Source of the DNA: Symbiodinium natans
Taxonomy: Eukaryota; Sar; Dinophyceae; Suessiales; Symbiodiniaceae
DNA: 64,000 nucleotides
Direction: 5' to 3'
Assembly (NCBI GenBank): GCA_905221605.1
Contig: CAJNDS010002435.1
Span: forward strand, 1,238,341-1,302,340
The position numbers and the translations under genes are program-made. Below are positions 1-12,522 of this stretch, in pieces. How positions within the stretch are numbered: position 1 is the first letter of the stretch; each line of letters starts with the position of its first letter. The notes beneath the pieces were generated by a model, which made no database searches, had not been told where the DNA came from, and saw only the letters and a program-made list of their open reading frames with translations.

Positions 1-2640
1 CTGTGTCACCTTCTCACACCTAGCTCGGAAGGTGACCCGAAGCCTGCCGAAGGCGGGGGTCGCCCAAGACGCCGCCGCGGCTGAAAGGTGCCGGGTTTCT
101 GTCGGCTCAGGGCAGGTTTACTGCTTCAAGTGTCTAGCGCGAGCCTTATCAACATAGAGCGATATCATATTCTGTGTCAGGCAAGCAAGCTTGCCTTGCT
201 GCTGCTTGGAATCACACGTTGTCACATAGGCAGAGCTGCTAGCCGGGTGCAAGGCAAGCAAGCGCACTTGAGTATAGTTTTCCTTCTCGAGAGCCCTCAT
301 CGCCACGTATCGCCACAACAATCCTTGGAGAAGTTTGTTCACAAATTTCTCTCAATGCAGATGCGACTTGTCAAGGAACTGTTTTTGTGATCAAGCGCCC
401 TATGCCAGGTCCCGATCAGGTGATATGATGATGCTGCAATGCTGAAACACAGGCGCGCTCGTTTCACTTGTTGAAACATGTTTCAGGGAGGGATTCGGCG
501 GGCAGCCCGTTTTCGAAAGTAGCCTACGGGCCTACTTATTGCTCTTGGATGTGGCGGCAGGGTTCTGTCCTAGAACCATGCCTGGCCCCCAAGGCACAAA
601 TCCGATGTTTGAAGCAAAGCCCAAGGGCCTCAGCTAAAAGCGTTTGCAGTTTTGGAGGCTGCCCGTGCATCTCCATCCAGGATGTAGGATGCATAGGAAT
701 CTTCTCATTGCCGCTCCACACGCTGTGATTGAAGCACCCCATGGGGATAAGGCAAGGACTTCGTTGCATTGTGTTTGGGGAGGCGGGGGCTTCGAGAATC
801 TCTTGCCGGGAGCCGTATCCTCATCCACATCGCTTCAGCCAGGCATCAGCCGCGGCATTTAGCGGCCTCGCAAAGCGAAGCCATGTCAGTCGGAAACGCC
901 AGAGTCGGATTCGGGAGCAGGCGTGTTCCGTAGTTAGGTCGGAGAGCTTTATCTCGTTTTAGAGCTTTGCCTCAAAGGGGCCAAAGAGATCGGCCGGCTG
1001 AGTTTCTAGGTCTGCCACACCATGGAGAAATCGATGAAAGAAGACCAAATGTTCGGGCTCATCCCACCCCAACCTTAGCCCAACCTTTGTTTTTGGTCAT
1101 AGACCGTTTGGCTCATCCTGAGGTGCAGTCATGACGCTCTTACCGTCGATTATGAGCACATCGCATTTGGCACAAGGCGGGTCGCAACAGCACCATGTCA
1201 CGGACACTCAAATGATATTCTCAAATCCGGGGTTCTAGGCTCTCGCAGGCCATGTCTACCGTACCACGTCCATGCCGCCTCGAAGCCGGACATCATCCCC
1301 GCCTGGCCCTCAGCACGTTTCCTGTACTATGATGTGCTATGATGTGCCTCAGTTCAATGATACTGCAAGTCGACACTCACGAAGCACTCAAGTTGAACTT
1401 CTTAGAGTACTTTGTTGCCCTCGGCGTGAGTCATGTGAGTCCTAATCCAGGCTTCTAATGGGCCATCATATGCCACCGGTCCGAAGAGTTTGAGCCGAGG
1501 AAGGAGCTTCCTAGGCATCCTTCATTGGAGCTCTCGTCCGAAGCTGAGCTATGCTGAGCTTAGATACTGGCCATTTGTGAGCCGTCTCTTCCGCAACGTG
1601 GGAGACCCTGCTTTCAGCTTCTGCTTTTAAGCAAAAAGACGTCTTTCCAGGACACGCTCGCGAACAAGGCCGGGCAGCTTGGATGATTGATGCCGATGAT
1701 CGCCAGTGGCAGAGTCACGGAGTATCCTGACGCTTTGGTTTTGCATAGTTGCTGTTGGCATACGGACGGCATACTGCGGTAGCACCCGGCATTTCAGACT
1801 TAAGAGCAGAGTTCCATGAACTAATGGGTAACTTTCAGTTGGCAGCACCGGGTCCACATGGGCCTCGTCCACCAAAGCTGACATTCATACTGTGCACATC
1901 TGTACCGTGAGGACCGAGTGGCTGCAGGTGAACCACGCCAAGACTTCAGGACATTGCAAGGGTGCAGAAGTGCGAGGGTGTTGAGCAGCACTATACCCCT
2001 GCTTCACTTGAGCAACTTGTGTCTCCATGCGCTACTGGGAGTTATAACCTGGGTCCTTGGCATTCACAACAGCTGCAAGTAGACTATCGCCATGTCACAG
2101 GCGAGATCCGGAACATTCAGGTGTTTGATCCTCGGCACCCTGTCCGACTTCCAGTCTCCCGTCAGAATTGCTGATGTCCAGTGCACTGCGAAGGCTGGGA
2201 ATCATCCACGGCAACCTGGTGGTCAGCTTCCAGGGCTCTGGCACGCTGCCCTTGATATTCATGGCACATTCATGGTACATTCATGGCATTCAATGGCATG
2301 TCACCATGCCTCACCGCTTCCCTCGACATCTTGTCACAAGTCTGGACGGGTAGCCAATGGTAGCCAACATCCGAAGTGTTTAGAGAAGGAAGCTGATGTA
2401 TTTCAGGAGCCGTTCGTTTTGGCACGGTACTGCAGTACTCATTCCGTTAGTCCCGTCCATCCATTCCTGGAAAGGCCGTGTTCGCGTCTTCGTCAACAAC
2501 GAGCACAGCCGTGCGCACGGTGATGGCGGCTGTGGCCGTTTTGTGGGCGAGGCTCCATCGCGGCACATCACAGTGCTTAGGCCTGGAGCTGCCGGAGACC
2601 AACAGACTTGGTTCGACCTCGCCTTTCGGTAGGGCACTGA
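1..2640. other. no supported gene
   Basis: Open frames here are short and overlap on both strands, and none shows a family motif or a convincing splice-bounded exon. A small cluster of near-repeats of 'cattcatgg' lies at about 2,260-2,300. I treat the stretch as intergenic or intronic DNA upstream of the exon group that starts near 2,682. Confidence 0.4.
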
Positions 2641-2681
2641 GATCAGACCACACGAGTACCACGAGCATCACACCGCATCAG

Positions 2682-5600
2682 GCTGTGAGCTTTGAGCCCC
2701 CAGGCATTGACTGGACCAAGAAGTACAGCCCGGCTCCAAGCATCAGTTCCAAGATCCTCGAGGTATGGCAGAGTACGAAAACATGCCTTTGAATTCTCCG
2801 GAATGGAGGCAAGTACATCATCAACAGCCATGGCCTGCGTTTCGCGGAGTTTTCATTGAAGGCATTGCCGGCCCAGGCCAGCAAGTTTATGAAGGACATG
2901 AAGCTGAGAGTGCAGGGAATGGTGCTAGACTCCAGAGACGCTAGGCCCAGCAGGCAACAAAGCAAAACAGACCACCTGGACATGGCAACTGTCACTGTGT
3001 GAAAGAATCTGTGCCAGATCCTGGTGGTTGGGGAGACCGCCCCTTCCGACGAGAAGCTCATTCCTGCAGCCAAGCCCATCATAGAGGCAGAAGCGACACG
3101 ATGTCCGCAGAATTACTTTGAGAGAGCATGGACAGAGCCCAAATGCCTTTCCAGTGTCTGGAATGCTTTCGACTTGTTTGGTCCTGCTGTGGCCTACTCG
3201 TACCTTTTCTGCAGCTGCTACTGCTGCAGCCGAAAGAGCAGGATGAACAAACTTGGCGGCAAATGCGCCATCACCAGGTAGCTGGAGAAGAAGTCAGCAA
3301 ATTCGGAGTGGCGCTGGCTAGTGTAAGGTTTGAGCCAGAGCAACATATCCCTCACTTCCCCAAAGAATGCAAGTAGACTGCAGCCACTAGCAAAAGCAAC
3401 TGCAAGCAGTCGCACAGGAACTTGTTGGACGCAAAAGAGGGAGGGAACTCCGAATAAAGAAGAAGTCTGAAGAGCTATGTTGGATGCTTCCTCCTTTGGT
3501 GTGGTGTGCGTCAAAGTACGCACAGCAAATGCAACTTGGCCTGGGTGGGCATGGGCGATAGAGCATACAGGCTAAAGTTTGCAACCCTGGAGCTGACGAG
3601 AGAAGGGGCACTGTAAGATCCATGCCTACACTGGAGATGTTGTTTTGACTTGTACTTAGGCTCGCCGTGGGCTTTGATAGACTGAGCTTTCTTTTGCAGG
3701 CGGCGAGGCCAGATGTGTCCCAAGCAAACAAGAGAATCTTCAGCTGAACTGGAACCGGTTGCCAAGAGCCAAGGACCTTAAGCTGATCATGGATGCGCTC
3801 ACACCTGACCCTCAGCCGATGCCATACACGCATTGCTCGTTTAACGTCTTTGTTTTCAACTTCGTTGAATCTCGAGGCGTTTTGACACAGGTCATGAAGG
3901 CCTCTGGGCCAAGCTGGGGCTACTGTATCTTAGACTGCCTTGATCCAAAACTCTCCAAGGAGCTGATCTTGACCCAGGATTTGATCATCAACGACAAGGC
4001 AGGAGCGGATTGAGTAGGTTCGGCCATCGCAACGTGGGTTAACAGTGGAGGTTGAGCTTCAGCTTGTCCAGACTACTCCAGAGCGGAGTGTTGTCAGGTC
4101 CTGGATGAAGGCAAACAGCTGGGGCTCCTGGGCAAGGAGTGGGGAGAAGCACACATTGCTGGACTCACTGATCACCTCCCGACTCAAGGCGTACATCTCC
4201 ACAATCCCAGCACTCCATCATACCCCGTGGCCCCACCGGGAGGAGATGGTCGAGTCACGGCTGTTGCGTGGCTGCAACCGCTTGCCTGCGAAATAAATTT
4301 CGAAAGTAGTTCTTCTTCAATCTCTGCAGTTTTCTCCGGGTTCGACTATGAGTTTCCCCAGCTTGTCTCAGGGCGCTGAGAATGCGTGCGCGAATGTTGA
4401 GGCAGCTTGAGCAGCTGATCTCGGAAGGCTACACACTGGATGAACGGGGCCGGACGGGAGCTCAGTGTTTCCATTGCTCATTCTATTCATAATTTGAGGA
4501 GCTTCTTCTCGTGCACGTCATCAAACAAGCATTGCGTTTTCTTTAAGGGCCCCGGTGTTCCCCCAAAACCGTTTGTGCATTCTAGGGCATCGGAGGCGCT
4601 TGGCCACAGTCGACTTAGTTTTTGATTTGGCAGGCTTGCCCTAGACTGGAGGAGCTATGGCTTGGGGTTAGGCACAGTCGTCGTTTACAGCTTGGAGCTT
4701 GGTTTCGGCCCTTGTTGGGTTCGAGACTTGCCTTGCATGCCTTGATGAACACCCCCGGCAAGAGCCGGAATGCAACTGAGAGGTATGAGCCAGTGATCGA
4801 CTTGTCCTTCCTGAACATGTCTTCCATGAAGGATGCATGGCCAAGTTGCAACCATACATACTTGCCAGCTTGATGTGATGGACGTTGTTTCAGCATGTGT
4901 CACTTTGCAGCTTTGCAGAGAGACTCGTGGCGTGGGCCAAGGATAGCTGCAGCCAGATCCAGAAACAGATGCGCAAGCAGGATGAGGACAAGAGAAAGCA
5001 GGACGCCGAAACTCACAAGGTAGTTGAGGTTCCTATATGGACCAAAGCATACCAGAATTCGCACATTTCCAAGTTGGGCATCTTGCATATAAAAGATACT
5101 GAAGGTACCAATGAACACCACGAAAAGAGTCCACTGCCTTCTCCGACATCTCAACTAGCGCTGGCTTCATCGTGGAGCTTCCACTCAACCAGCTCGGCAG
5201 GAGCAAGCCAAGCTTCAAGCTGAGCTTGATGAAGAGGCAAGGCGACCCATAGTTTTTCGAGCTACGTAGAGCCCAGACCTCACTGGAGTTCGCGACGTAG
5301 GGGTCGAACTCGGCACTCAAACCACAGCTAGGAAGCATGCAAGGTTAACAGACGTGAGTTGGTTGGCTAAGGACACGCGGGAAGACGAACAACTGCTGCA
5401 GGAAGCTGGAGATTTATCTTACAAGGTTCCCACGAAGCTCGGCTCTTGATTCTTGAGTCCTTCAGTACTTGAGCATCGCCCAAACTGGCACACGGAAGCC
5501 GCTGCTCCGCTCCAAGGCGAGAATGGGACAACCAGTTTGCGCAGGACTGAAAACCTCCCAGCACCCCTCGGCTTGGAGCATGACAGAGCACACGTGGCAA

Positions 5601-6300
5601 TTCGGCACGATGCGGAGAATGACTCATGATGACTCATCATGACTCATGATGACTCATGATGACTCATTGTTGAGGATTCAACCGTACCCACTGCAGGACG
5701 ATGCCCCTAAGAAAGTTGCCGGCAACAGCCCCAACCTCGAGGCCAAGATCACAGAAAAGCGAGCCTGTTCAGAAAGTACATTGTCTTGGTACCTGACAAC
5801 ATCTTTCATGAGCACCACTACAGAGAGCTGCCCCCTGGCCCCTTGTTATAGAGACCGAGATGCACTGGACTTGATCATGTTTCACTATGCAAGCCGCTCT
5901 TCACGATGGTTAGTGTGAAGGGCTGCCTCCAGAAGTCATGTAGCACTATGCACGTGGCCAACGTGCCAACGTGCCAACGCAAGGAATCACAAGATACATG
6001 ACCGCGGAACCGGACGACAAAGGAGTCGTCAAGGCAAGGAGCTGCTTCAAGTCGTTGCTGATGAAGACTACCACGAAAAGTGCCACGCCGAGGGCGTGGA
6101 GAGGGCAAGAGCTGACATGATTGCCTCGACCAGACTAGATTTACTAGAACCCATGAGTCTCATAAGCCTGCAACTTGCTGGCAGTTATCGCACGACAGCC
6201 GCCATATCCCGGTGCTTCCCCTGCCAAGCGGAGGTGTACATCGATGATCCAGATGTGGCCAATGCAAGCCAGGAGAGTATTCACGTGACGCAACTTGGCA
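2682..6300 (+). CDS. multi-exon gene of unknown function (exon group A)
   Basis: A run of + strand segments reads as exons, most with AG before and GT or GC after. Approximate positions: 2,682-2,762 (PGIDWTKKYSPAPSISSKIL), 2,805-2,945 (KYIINSHGLRFAEF), 3,018-3,117 (ILVVGETAPSDEKLIP), 3,215-3,278, 3,700-4,013, 4,098-4,379, 4,376-4,452 (LRQLEQLISEGYTLDE), 4,740-4,830, 4,915-5,019, 5,193-5,245 (RQEQAKLQAELDEEARR), 5,765-5,855 (KYIVLVPDNIFHEHHYRELP) and 6,015-6,280 (ELLQVVADEDYHEKCHAEG). Several parts are charged and helical, so a coiled-coil-containing protein is likely. I do not recognise the family. That all exons belong to one transcript is inference from shared strand and spacing; it could be two genes. 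Exact splice sites are not fixed. Confidence 0.5.
3700..4013 (+). CDS. long exon of group A, unknown family
   Basis: This is the longest clean exon of the group. It follows a pyrimidine-rich stretch ending in cttttgcag and stays open for about 104 codons to a TGA at 4,011. Readable parts are LPRAKDLKLIMDALTPDPQ, then a hydrophobic stretch FNVFVFNF, then SWGYCILDCLDPKLSKELI. The composition looks like folded globular protein. It may be spliced out before the stop, for example at a GC donor after GACAAG. No family assigned. Confidence 0.5.
4098..4379 (+). CDS. internal exon of group A without its own start codon
   Basis: After gtcag at 4,097 the frame stays open for about 93 codons to TGA at 4,377. 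It carries LDEGKQLGLLGKEWGEAHIA, a proline/glycine-rich middle (YPVAPPGGDGRVTAVAW) and SISAVFSGFDYEFPQL. It has no ATG near its beginning, so it can only be an internal or terminal exon. The overlapping frame that begins with a methionine (4,045-4,296) has a less protein-like composition. Family unknown. Confidence 0.45.
   Translation, partial: VLDEGKQLGLLGKEWGEAHIAGLTDHLPTQGVHLHNPSTPSYPVAPPGGDGRVTAVAWLQPLACEINFESSSSSISAVFSGFDYEFPQLVSGR
4915..5019 (+). CDS. coiled-coil exon of group A
   Basis: The segment runs from after tttgcag to a clear cacaag|gtagtt donor. It encodes a highly charged helix containing SCSQIQKQMRKQDEDKRKQD. A second charged helical exon follows at 5,193-5,245, so the protein probably has a coiled-coil region here. 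This is a fold-level reading only. Confidence 0.5.
5618..5669. repeat. five-copy 10-bp tandem repeat (TGACTCATGA core)
   Basis: Five near-identical 10-bp units, gatgactcat with one tcat variant, lie head to tail. Each contains the palindromic heptamer TGACTCA. The array lies between exon candidates of group A and so is probably intronic. Confidence 0.85.
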
Positions 6301-6319
6301 TACAAGCATGACCCACCAC

Positions 6320-7455
6320 GTTCTTCACGTTGAGTAGGGTCCCTTGGGTTAAGAGTCTACAAATGCTGGCCAGGTTCAGCATGAGTACCTACACGGTGCG
6401 AATCACTGCATCGCTTCTCAGGCTGCAAGAAGTCTCCAACAAGTGCAAAGACAGTCGATTCTTGCCCCAGACCCCAGGCCTCAACCTATCTAGATACTTC
6501 TGAAGCGCCCAGCCAGAGCCCAGCCGACCTTCCATACCAACTGTGCCGAAGATTTGGCATCTCTCGGCTCCAACACTCCTTTCCCCAGCTACAGCTCGCT
6601 TAAGACTCACGAAACCAAAAGTGGCCAAGTGGCCTCGTAGATGAAGATGCCAGGTATACAATGTGTAGATTGAGGGCAAGAAACATAAGGCACAGCAGGC
6701 AAAGCGACATGTGTCACAGAGCTTGAAAACCTTGAGGCCCTCCCTGGTCCTTGGCCCCGTGGACTGCGGGGTCATCGATCCAGAGGCAGATGGTTTTTGA
6801 CAGCTCTTGTCCTTTGCACTTTTGCCAGGTTGCCGGGAGGGGGGGCGGGGGTAGAAGCAGCCGAACGAGGGATTCCCCAAACAAACTAGTCACCATCAAC
6901 AAAGGCTGTTGGGGCTTGCGAGGAGCCCTTCCTGGCTTCTTGGGGATTTCTGCAGCTTCTGGAAATACACCCTAGAGGACATGGACTACTTGAACCGAGA
7001 GAAAAATAGAGGTTTCGCTATGAAAATGTAGCGTGTGTAGCGGAGGCTTTCTTTTCACATGCTGGGTCATATAGGTTTCCCCTAGCAGAATTGCAATTGA
7101 ACTTTTGCAAGCGTCTTCTTAAGATGCCGAGAAATAATAGCTGGGGAAAACCAAAAGGAAGCGAGGTTTTCCGGTGTGTGAGACATCAAGGCTTTAGAAA
7201 CAGAGAGGTTTTTCGGCGAACGTTGAGAGGAAACGAATTGTTTTTTCTAGAATATGGAGGAAGTACAGATCAACCGACCGACTGGCTGCCGGCTTCATAT
7301 TAAGATACGGAGGGAAATGGAGGTGTTCCTTTGAATTTGCGGTTGGTAGTGTTCTTTGGAGTTGCATTGATGGCTGTGGTTTATTTTGTTGGTGTTTTGT
7401 TATGATGACCCCCAACTCCCATGCAAATTGACAGTTGGCCCATGATCTTTTGCAG
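6320..7455. other. no supported gene
   Basis: Open frames on both strands, including a 163-residue minus frame at 6,389-6,880, lack recognisable motifs. I found no clear splice-bounded exon. The stretch separates exon group A from the gene starting near 7,456. Confidence 0.35.
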
Positions 7456-8564
7456 ATTCTCACCCGTCCAATTCTTGAAATGGCCAATCGCCCTAGCCTT
7501 TGCGAAGAAACGTCAGGCTTCCTCCTGGCGGCTGTCGAAGCTGCTATGCTTGCATTGGTTTGAAGACTTGGGAACAGCCTGCCAGCACGTTTTCCATGGA
7601 TTGTTTCCCTCAATGGTTTTGGGACTCCAGGAGTCCCCTGAGCCCTTCGCTCCTTCCAGGGGCAAGCGCCTGACACTTTCCCTGGTCCTTTCCGAAGCTG
7701 GCAAAATCAACTTCCAGCAGAAGAAGTGCTCTTGGCTTGAGTGAGATCGGGTGGATGGCCTTCAATCTTTTTGGAGTTGCGGAAGGTTGCTGGATGGCAG
7801 GATAGATCAGATGCACCAAGGACAACCATGTAGCTCATCCTTGCGCCACATGACAGTCGAATTGAATAGATTGAATAGAGTGGCACTGTGCCGCTTTCCA
7901 AAAGCAGACAAGATCGCATAGTACAGCACAGCACCATAGCTAAAGGGCGGGTCTTGGGCCGTGCCGGCTCAGCAGTGTTCCAAAGCTTACATCAGAGTTG
8001 TCGCTTCAGAGGCGCTGGGAGGAGTTCGAGGCAAAAGTCAAAGCTGAGAAGGAGAGGAAGAAGCAGGCAGCTGCAATGGAAGTGTGGTTTTGTCCTACTG
8101 CTACACGATGTGGTGTCCACTCGGGAAAAGCGGCCCTAAATCTTGGGAATCTCAAGAGACAGACTGCCCAGAGTCCTCATCGAAACCCCTCCAAACCAAC
8201 CTTCTGAGCTGGACGTTGCCAGGCTGGTGAGGATGAGGCAGAGCCTCCTGCTCGGCCCGTGCCAGTGGCGCCTGATGCACCGGAGGGGACACCTAGCTGC
8301 ACATGATTCTAGTCATGCCTGGTATCAGCCAGCAGAAAGCTTAGAGACAGGCGCAGTGCATGTTTCGATGGTCAATGCCCAAACAAAGCGGCTCATTGAG
8401 CTTTGGCTTCACCCCCAGCAAGGCAGGAGGAGGTCTAGACGGGTGTTTTGAGGCCACCTCCCATGATGCCCATCGACACGCCCACTTCCAATCGGAATCT
8501 CCTGATTGCGTGCTTTGTGGCATTGCTGGCTGTCCTGATGGGCTTGTGGCTGAGCCGAAGATGA
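7456..8564 (+). CDS. small multi-exon gene ending in a tail-anchor-like helix
   Basis: Exon candidates in order: 7,456-7,558 after ttttgcag (ILTRPILEMANRPSLCEETS, then LLAAVEAAMLAL); 7,661-7,740 (GQAPDTFPGPFRSWQNQL); 8,010-8,081 after cgcttcag, a charged helix (RRWEEFEAKVKAEKERKKQ); 8,222-8,307, acidic and proline-rich (AGEDEAEPPARPVPVAPD); 8,453-8,564 with TNRNLL-like lead, the hydrophobic run LLIACFVALLAVLMGLWL and the end SRR-stop. A single membrane segment three residues from the C-terminus, with Arg after it, is what tail-anchored proteins of the ER or outer organelle membranes look like. The linkage of the exons is inferred from order and strand. The family is not recognised. Confidence 0.45.
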
Positions 8565-8569
8565 CATCT

Positions 8570-11500
8570 GAAGAAGATTCCATGTCGCAAGGGCCCTAAT
8601 ATATCGTCCCAACTTTGAGGAGTGCACTGTGCTTTCAAGCGCCTTCGTGGGACGCATGGGATTGATATTCTGACGCACCCTTGCGCGTTTCCAACCCATG
8701 CCTCTGAAAGCCCTGCTGTGCACGGTCACGCGGCAGGCAACCAAGGTGCTGCCAAAGAGGCGCACAGTACTCTGCTTAACTCGATTGGACCCAGCTGCGC
8801 AGCAGCGACAAAAGTGTCCACCCGAGCTCTCTCATTCATTCAAAAAATGTTCATTGGCATGCCAGCTGCAGGGCCCCTGTCAATGGGCACGGCTAAATTC
8901 CACAGGGGCCACTGTGGAGCGTCCGTTACAAAGGCGGCCCATCCTCTCGACGCATCAACCTAAAGACGCGGATGGGTTGTGGCCGGGACTCCTGTCGTGC
9001 CAGTTGAAGATGATGCTAATGATGCTTCTATGCCAGGCTCGAACCACCTGTCGTGTTGCAGGGCACCCAGATTCTTTGTAGCTGCGAGCTGCAGAGATCG
9101 GAGATGGTTCGAAGGCATGCCAATGAGCCTCATCCACGCTTAGCCTAGCTTGTTAGGGCATGTGCCTGTTCGGATGCTGCTTGTACGCATATAAGAGCAT
9201 CCGGTGACATCGTATGTTTCAAAGCTGCTGCCAGTCGGTGAGCGGCCACGTGACGAAGCAACGACAGTTCCACTCGAATCTTGGAGCACTCGACTCAGGG
9301 GGCATGAGATGACATGAGGGCACTTGAGGGCAGGTCTTGAATCTTGAAATGGTTTGAAAAGCCTGTATTCATGCTCCGCTGGGCAGTTGTGCGGAGTGCT
9401 TCGTGCACAGAATAGGCACAATCCTGCGCGCGAAATATTTCCATTGGCAGCCACACAACATTGACAGGCACCCAGCCACCCCGTCGGCCTTGGCTGGAAC
9501 GGTTCGCCGGGGTGCCGCTCCCAGCAACCTAGATTCGGCATGTGGGGTGAAATGTAATGTGAATGAAGTTCCCACGCGGTTTACTTGACTGTGATGCAGA
9601 AGAAACTCATAGCTGCAAGCCTGAGGAACATGAGCCTGGCAGAAGGCACTGGATGCTGGTAGCTTAGCTTTTGAACCGAACAGCAAACAGCCGGTCTGAT
9701 GCATCCGTCCGATTCCGTCCACAACAGTGAGAACTTTTAATCTTCAGTATGTCTTTAATCCCAAAGCCTACCCTTGCCTGCGTTAGCGAGTGCGAGTGTC
9801 GAAAGCCTATCCGGAGCCCAGTCTAGTCTTGCTACCAGGTGTTCCTCTGCGAAACAGCACGGTGAAGCTCACACCCATGCAGGCAAAGAAAAGCTTGCAC
9901 TAGTTCAGTGACTTCCGCTGTTTGTGCCCAAAACCTCAAGAAAACCAACTGCGCTCGGCCAAGAAGGCAACGTGTCAATTCTATCACGAAGCCATCACCT
10001 CGACAGCCAGGAGGGCAGACACTACCAGACGCTCAATGCTTCACAAAAGAACTTCCTCACGACCGACTGACAGGCAAGCTCCAAGGGTCAACCCCGAGGG
10101 CTCAAGGTCCATCTGGCCTAAGAACCGGGAATAGTGGGGATGCTAACGCCAGTAATGATGCAACTGGTGCTGAAGATCTACAGGGTCGCAAGCGCAAATG
10201 GGCACTAGGGGTACAGTCGCTTATGAAGCGAAGGCGAAGGCTTTGCTGTAGGAAATGTATGCCACCATCGATAATTTGCGGCAACAGCAAGATGCCAGAA
10301 AAGCGAACATGATGATAGTTGGTACAAGGTCGTTTAGCCCGTCTTTTTCATGGGCCACGTAGCCTACTTAGCCACGTTGCTGTTGCCAGACTCGCAAGGA
10401 GTGGGGAGTGTTGGTGGGGGGCAACCCAAGAGTCTGACGCGGGGTTGGTAGTGAACACTTGATGCCCGCGGCTTGACTTTGGGATGTGTCGTTCATTAAT
10501 TATGAGGTGCAGTACTAGCCATTCATTCCAGTGGGGTTGCGCTTCCTGAAACGTTCCACTCAGCGCGGCTTGTTTGTCCAAAACGTGTGCTAAAGGGGTG
10601 AAGAGCCTCTTGCGATGATCGTTTGCGCGGCAAGTACCAGAAGGACGAGTAGATCCACCAGAGCATGTCACGACCTCACATGTCTTGGACCACATGCTCT
10701 AACAAACCCATTGGTCCCTGTTATCTCATCACAGGAGCCCTGAGGCAAGCCGCTAGAGCACGGTGTGGTGGAGGGCACTGTATGCCAGGGTTCCCTTTGG
10801 GGCCGTGGCTCAAGACGCGTATAGCTCATGGCTACGAGTCTTTACTTGGGGTTTTGGCTTTTCCCAACATGCAAAGCTTCGTTGCCATACTGTTTTGCTA
10901 TCATTGTTGGATATGCCCGCAAGGACCACCGCACTCAGTTATCTGTAGAACGCAGCTCAGCTAGATCGCGAGCTGCAGCTGCGCAAAGGAGCAGCAGAGC
11001 AGGTTTCTCTCCACCAAGCCCCTCGCCATGCAGGAGAGTGTGCACGGGGGGATTACTCTAGAGTATCACCAACAGCGGGAAGTGTTTCACATGATGTCCC
11101 GGCAACCGGTGGCATCACGAGCTCTCCCTCTGCAGTGTTCTCCATGAAGTTCACTCTTAAGGCAAGGAAGATGCATCTCACTTGCGCAAGGCCCGGTAAC
11201 ATCCTGCAATATCCTGCAACTGCAGCAGGTTGAGCTTCGGTAGCTTTCGGCCCTCACTCACTAGATGTGTTAGGAACAAGGGTTCGATGCCAAAGCCTTT
11301 GGCATACATGACCAGGCAGGCTGGGGGCATCGAACCCTGAAGAGGACGTGGGAGATATTATTGATGGCCATAGAAAAGGCCGGTGGCCTGCAAGCTGCGC
11401 GTGGGTTTGCATTCTGAGCTGCAACCTGACTTTGACATGGTGCTTTGGTGATACGCAGCCTTTCTCAGAGGCATCCAAGGACAGGCTAATTCATCTGATT

Positions 11501-11620
11501 CACACCGCAACATGACGTAGCTACACCCCGAGGCCTTGCAGATACAGGGCCTCGCACAAGCAAGCTTCATTTAGGGCTCCCTGGGCTACTGACGCATGCG
11601 GGTTGCAGCATGTGATCTTC
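8570..11620. other. mostly unassigned; weak + strand exon candidates
   Basis: Weak exon-like frames include 8,990-9,050 (TPVVPVEDDANDASMPG), 10,752-10,930 (WWRALYARVPFGAVAQDAYS) and a charged helix at about 10,950-11,000 (AQLDRELQLRKGAAEQ) followed by gttt. The 134-residue frame at 9,908-10,312 is basic and low in structure. None can be assigned, and they may be chance frames. Confidence 0.3.
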
Positions 11621-11914
11621 TAGGCCCCATGGCAGGCCAGGGTTCAAAACCTCAAGATTGCTCCACAAGTGGCAGAGTCGGGGTTCAGTGGGCATGATGG
11701 TCACACATTCGCCGCATCGTTTGGTATCGCGACTGTTCCGCTGTATCTGCTGCAGGCCACGCAAGTGCCATGTAGTTATGGCCACGAAGGAGAGTCCACC
11801 ATCGTCCCCGTACCACGGCCTGGAGAGGGTTCAAGATTTGTTGGTGGCCCCTCTCGCACTCTAGTCTACGGAGGGATGAACTGGAAGCCTACGATGACTG
11901 CTGAAGCGGGCTAG
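11621..11914 (+). CDS. exon candidate upstream of the HAD pair, unknown family
   Basis: The frame opens after cttctag at 11,620 and runs about 97 codons to TAG at 11,912. It reads PWQARVQNLKIAPQVAES, then GIATVPLYLLQATQVP and GEGSRFVGGPSRTLVYGG. It has no early ATG, so it would be an internal or terminal exon. A further short frame, ILAGDLQDLRGDLRVLYASS, follows at 11,925-12,005. Family unknown. The overlapping frame 11,658-11,864 is basic and less likely. Confidence 0.35.
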
Positions 11915-12522
11915 ATTCAATCCAGGAAAGATTTCCTTCGAACATTCTTGCCGGCGATTTACAGGATCTACGTGGAGACCTTCGGGTTCTCTACGCATCG
12001 TCATGATTGCGGCAAATGTGAGTATGGCTACTGGACATCAACGAAAGAATCACATGCCCTGTCTTCGCACCAAGGCCCTGCTCGCCAAGAAGGTCCAGCT
12101 CCCGCGCGGCCTTCAAATGCGGCTCGGTCTGGCACGGACGCTGTTGAAATCCTTCGTGCAGTCTTGTGCCATATTATCTGCCATGACAGCTGCTTGAAGA
12201 TAGCATATGTCAGAACTACACACATTGCTGCACCTTTTTGCATACATCTTCCGACCATTCCGACCACTTCAACGCATCTGCAGCAAACAGGCTCCTGCTC
12301 GCAGCGCAGCCTGCGGGGTCCAAGCGATGGCTTTCCAGTCGCCTGTCGCGCAGAGACTTCTCTTGAAATACAGCATATGCACATATAGTCACATATATAT
12401 ATATAGAGATATGTGCAATTGTCGGGTTTTCGGAGCATCTAGAGAGAAGTGAATCAAATTTCAGCCATGCCTTCGCTTGCTGGTTGAAAGCCGGCAGCGC
12501 TTATTGCATCTCGACCCCACAG

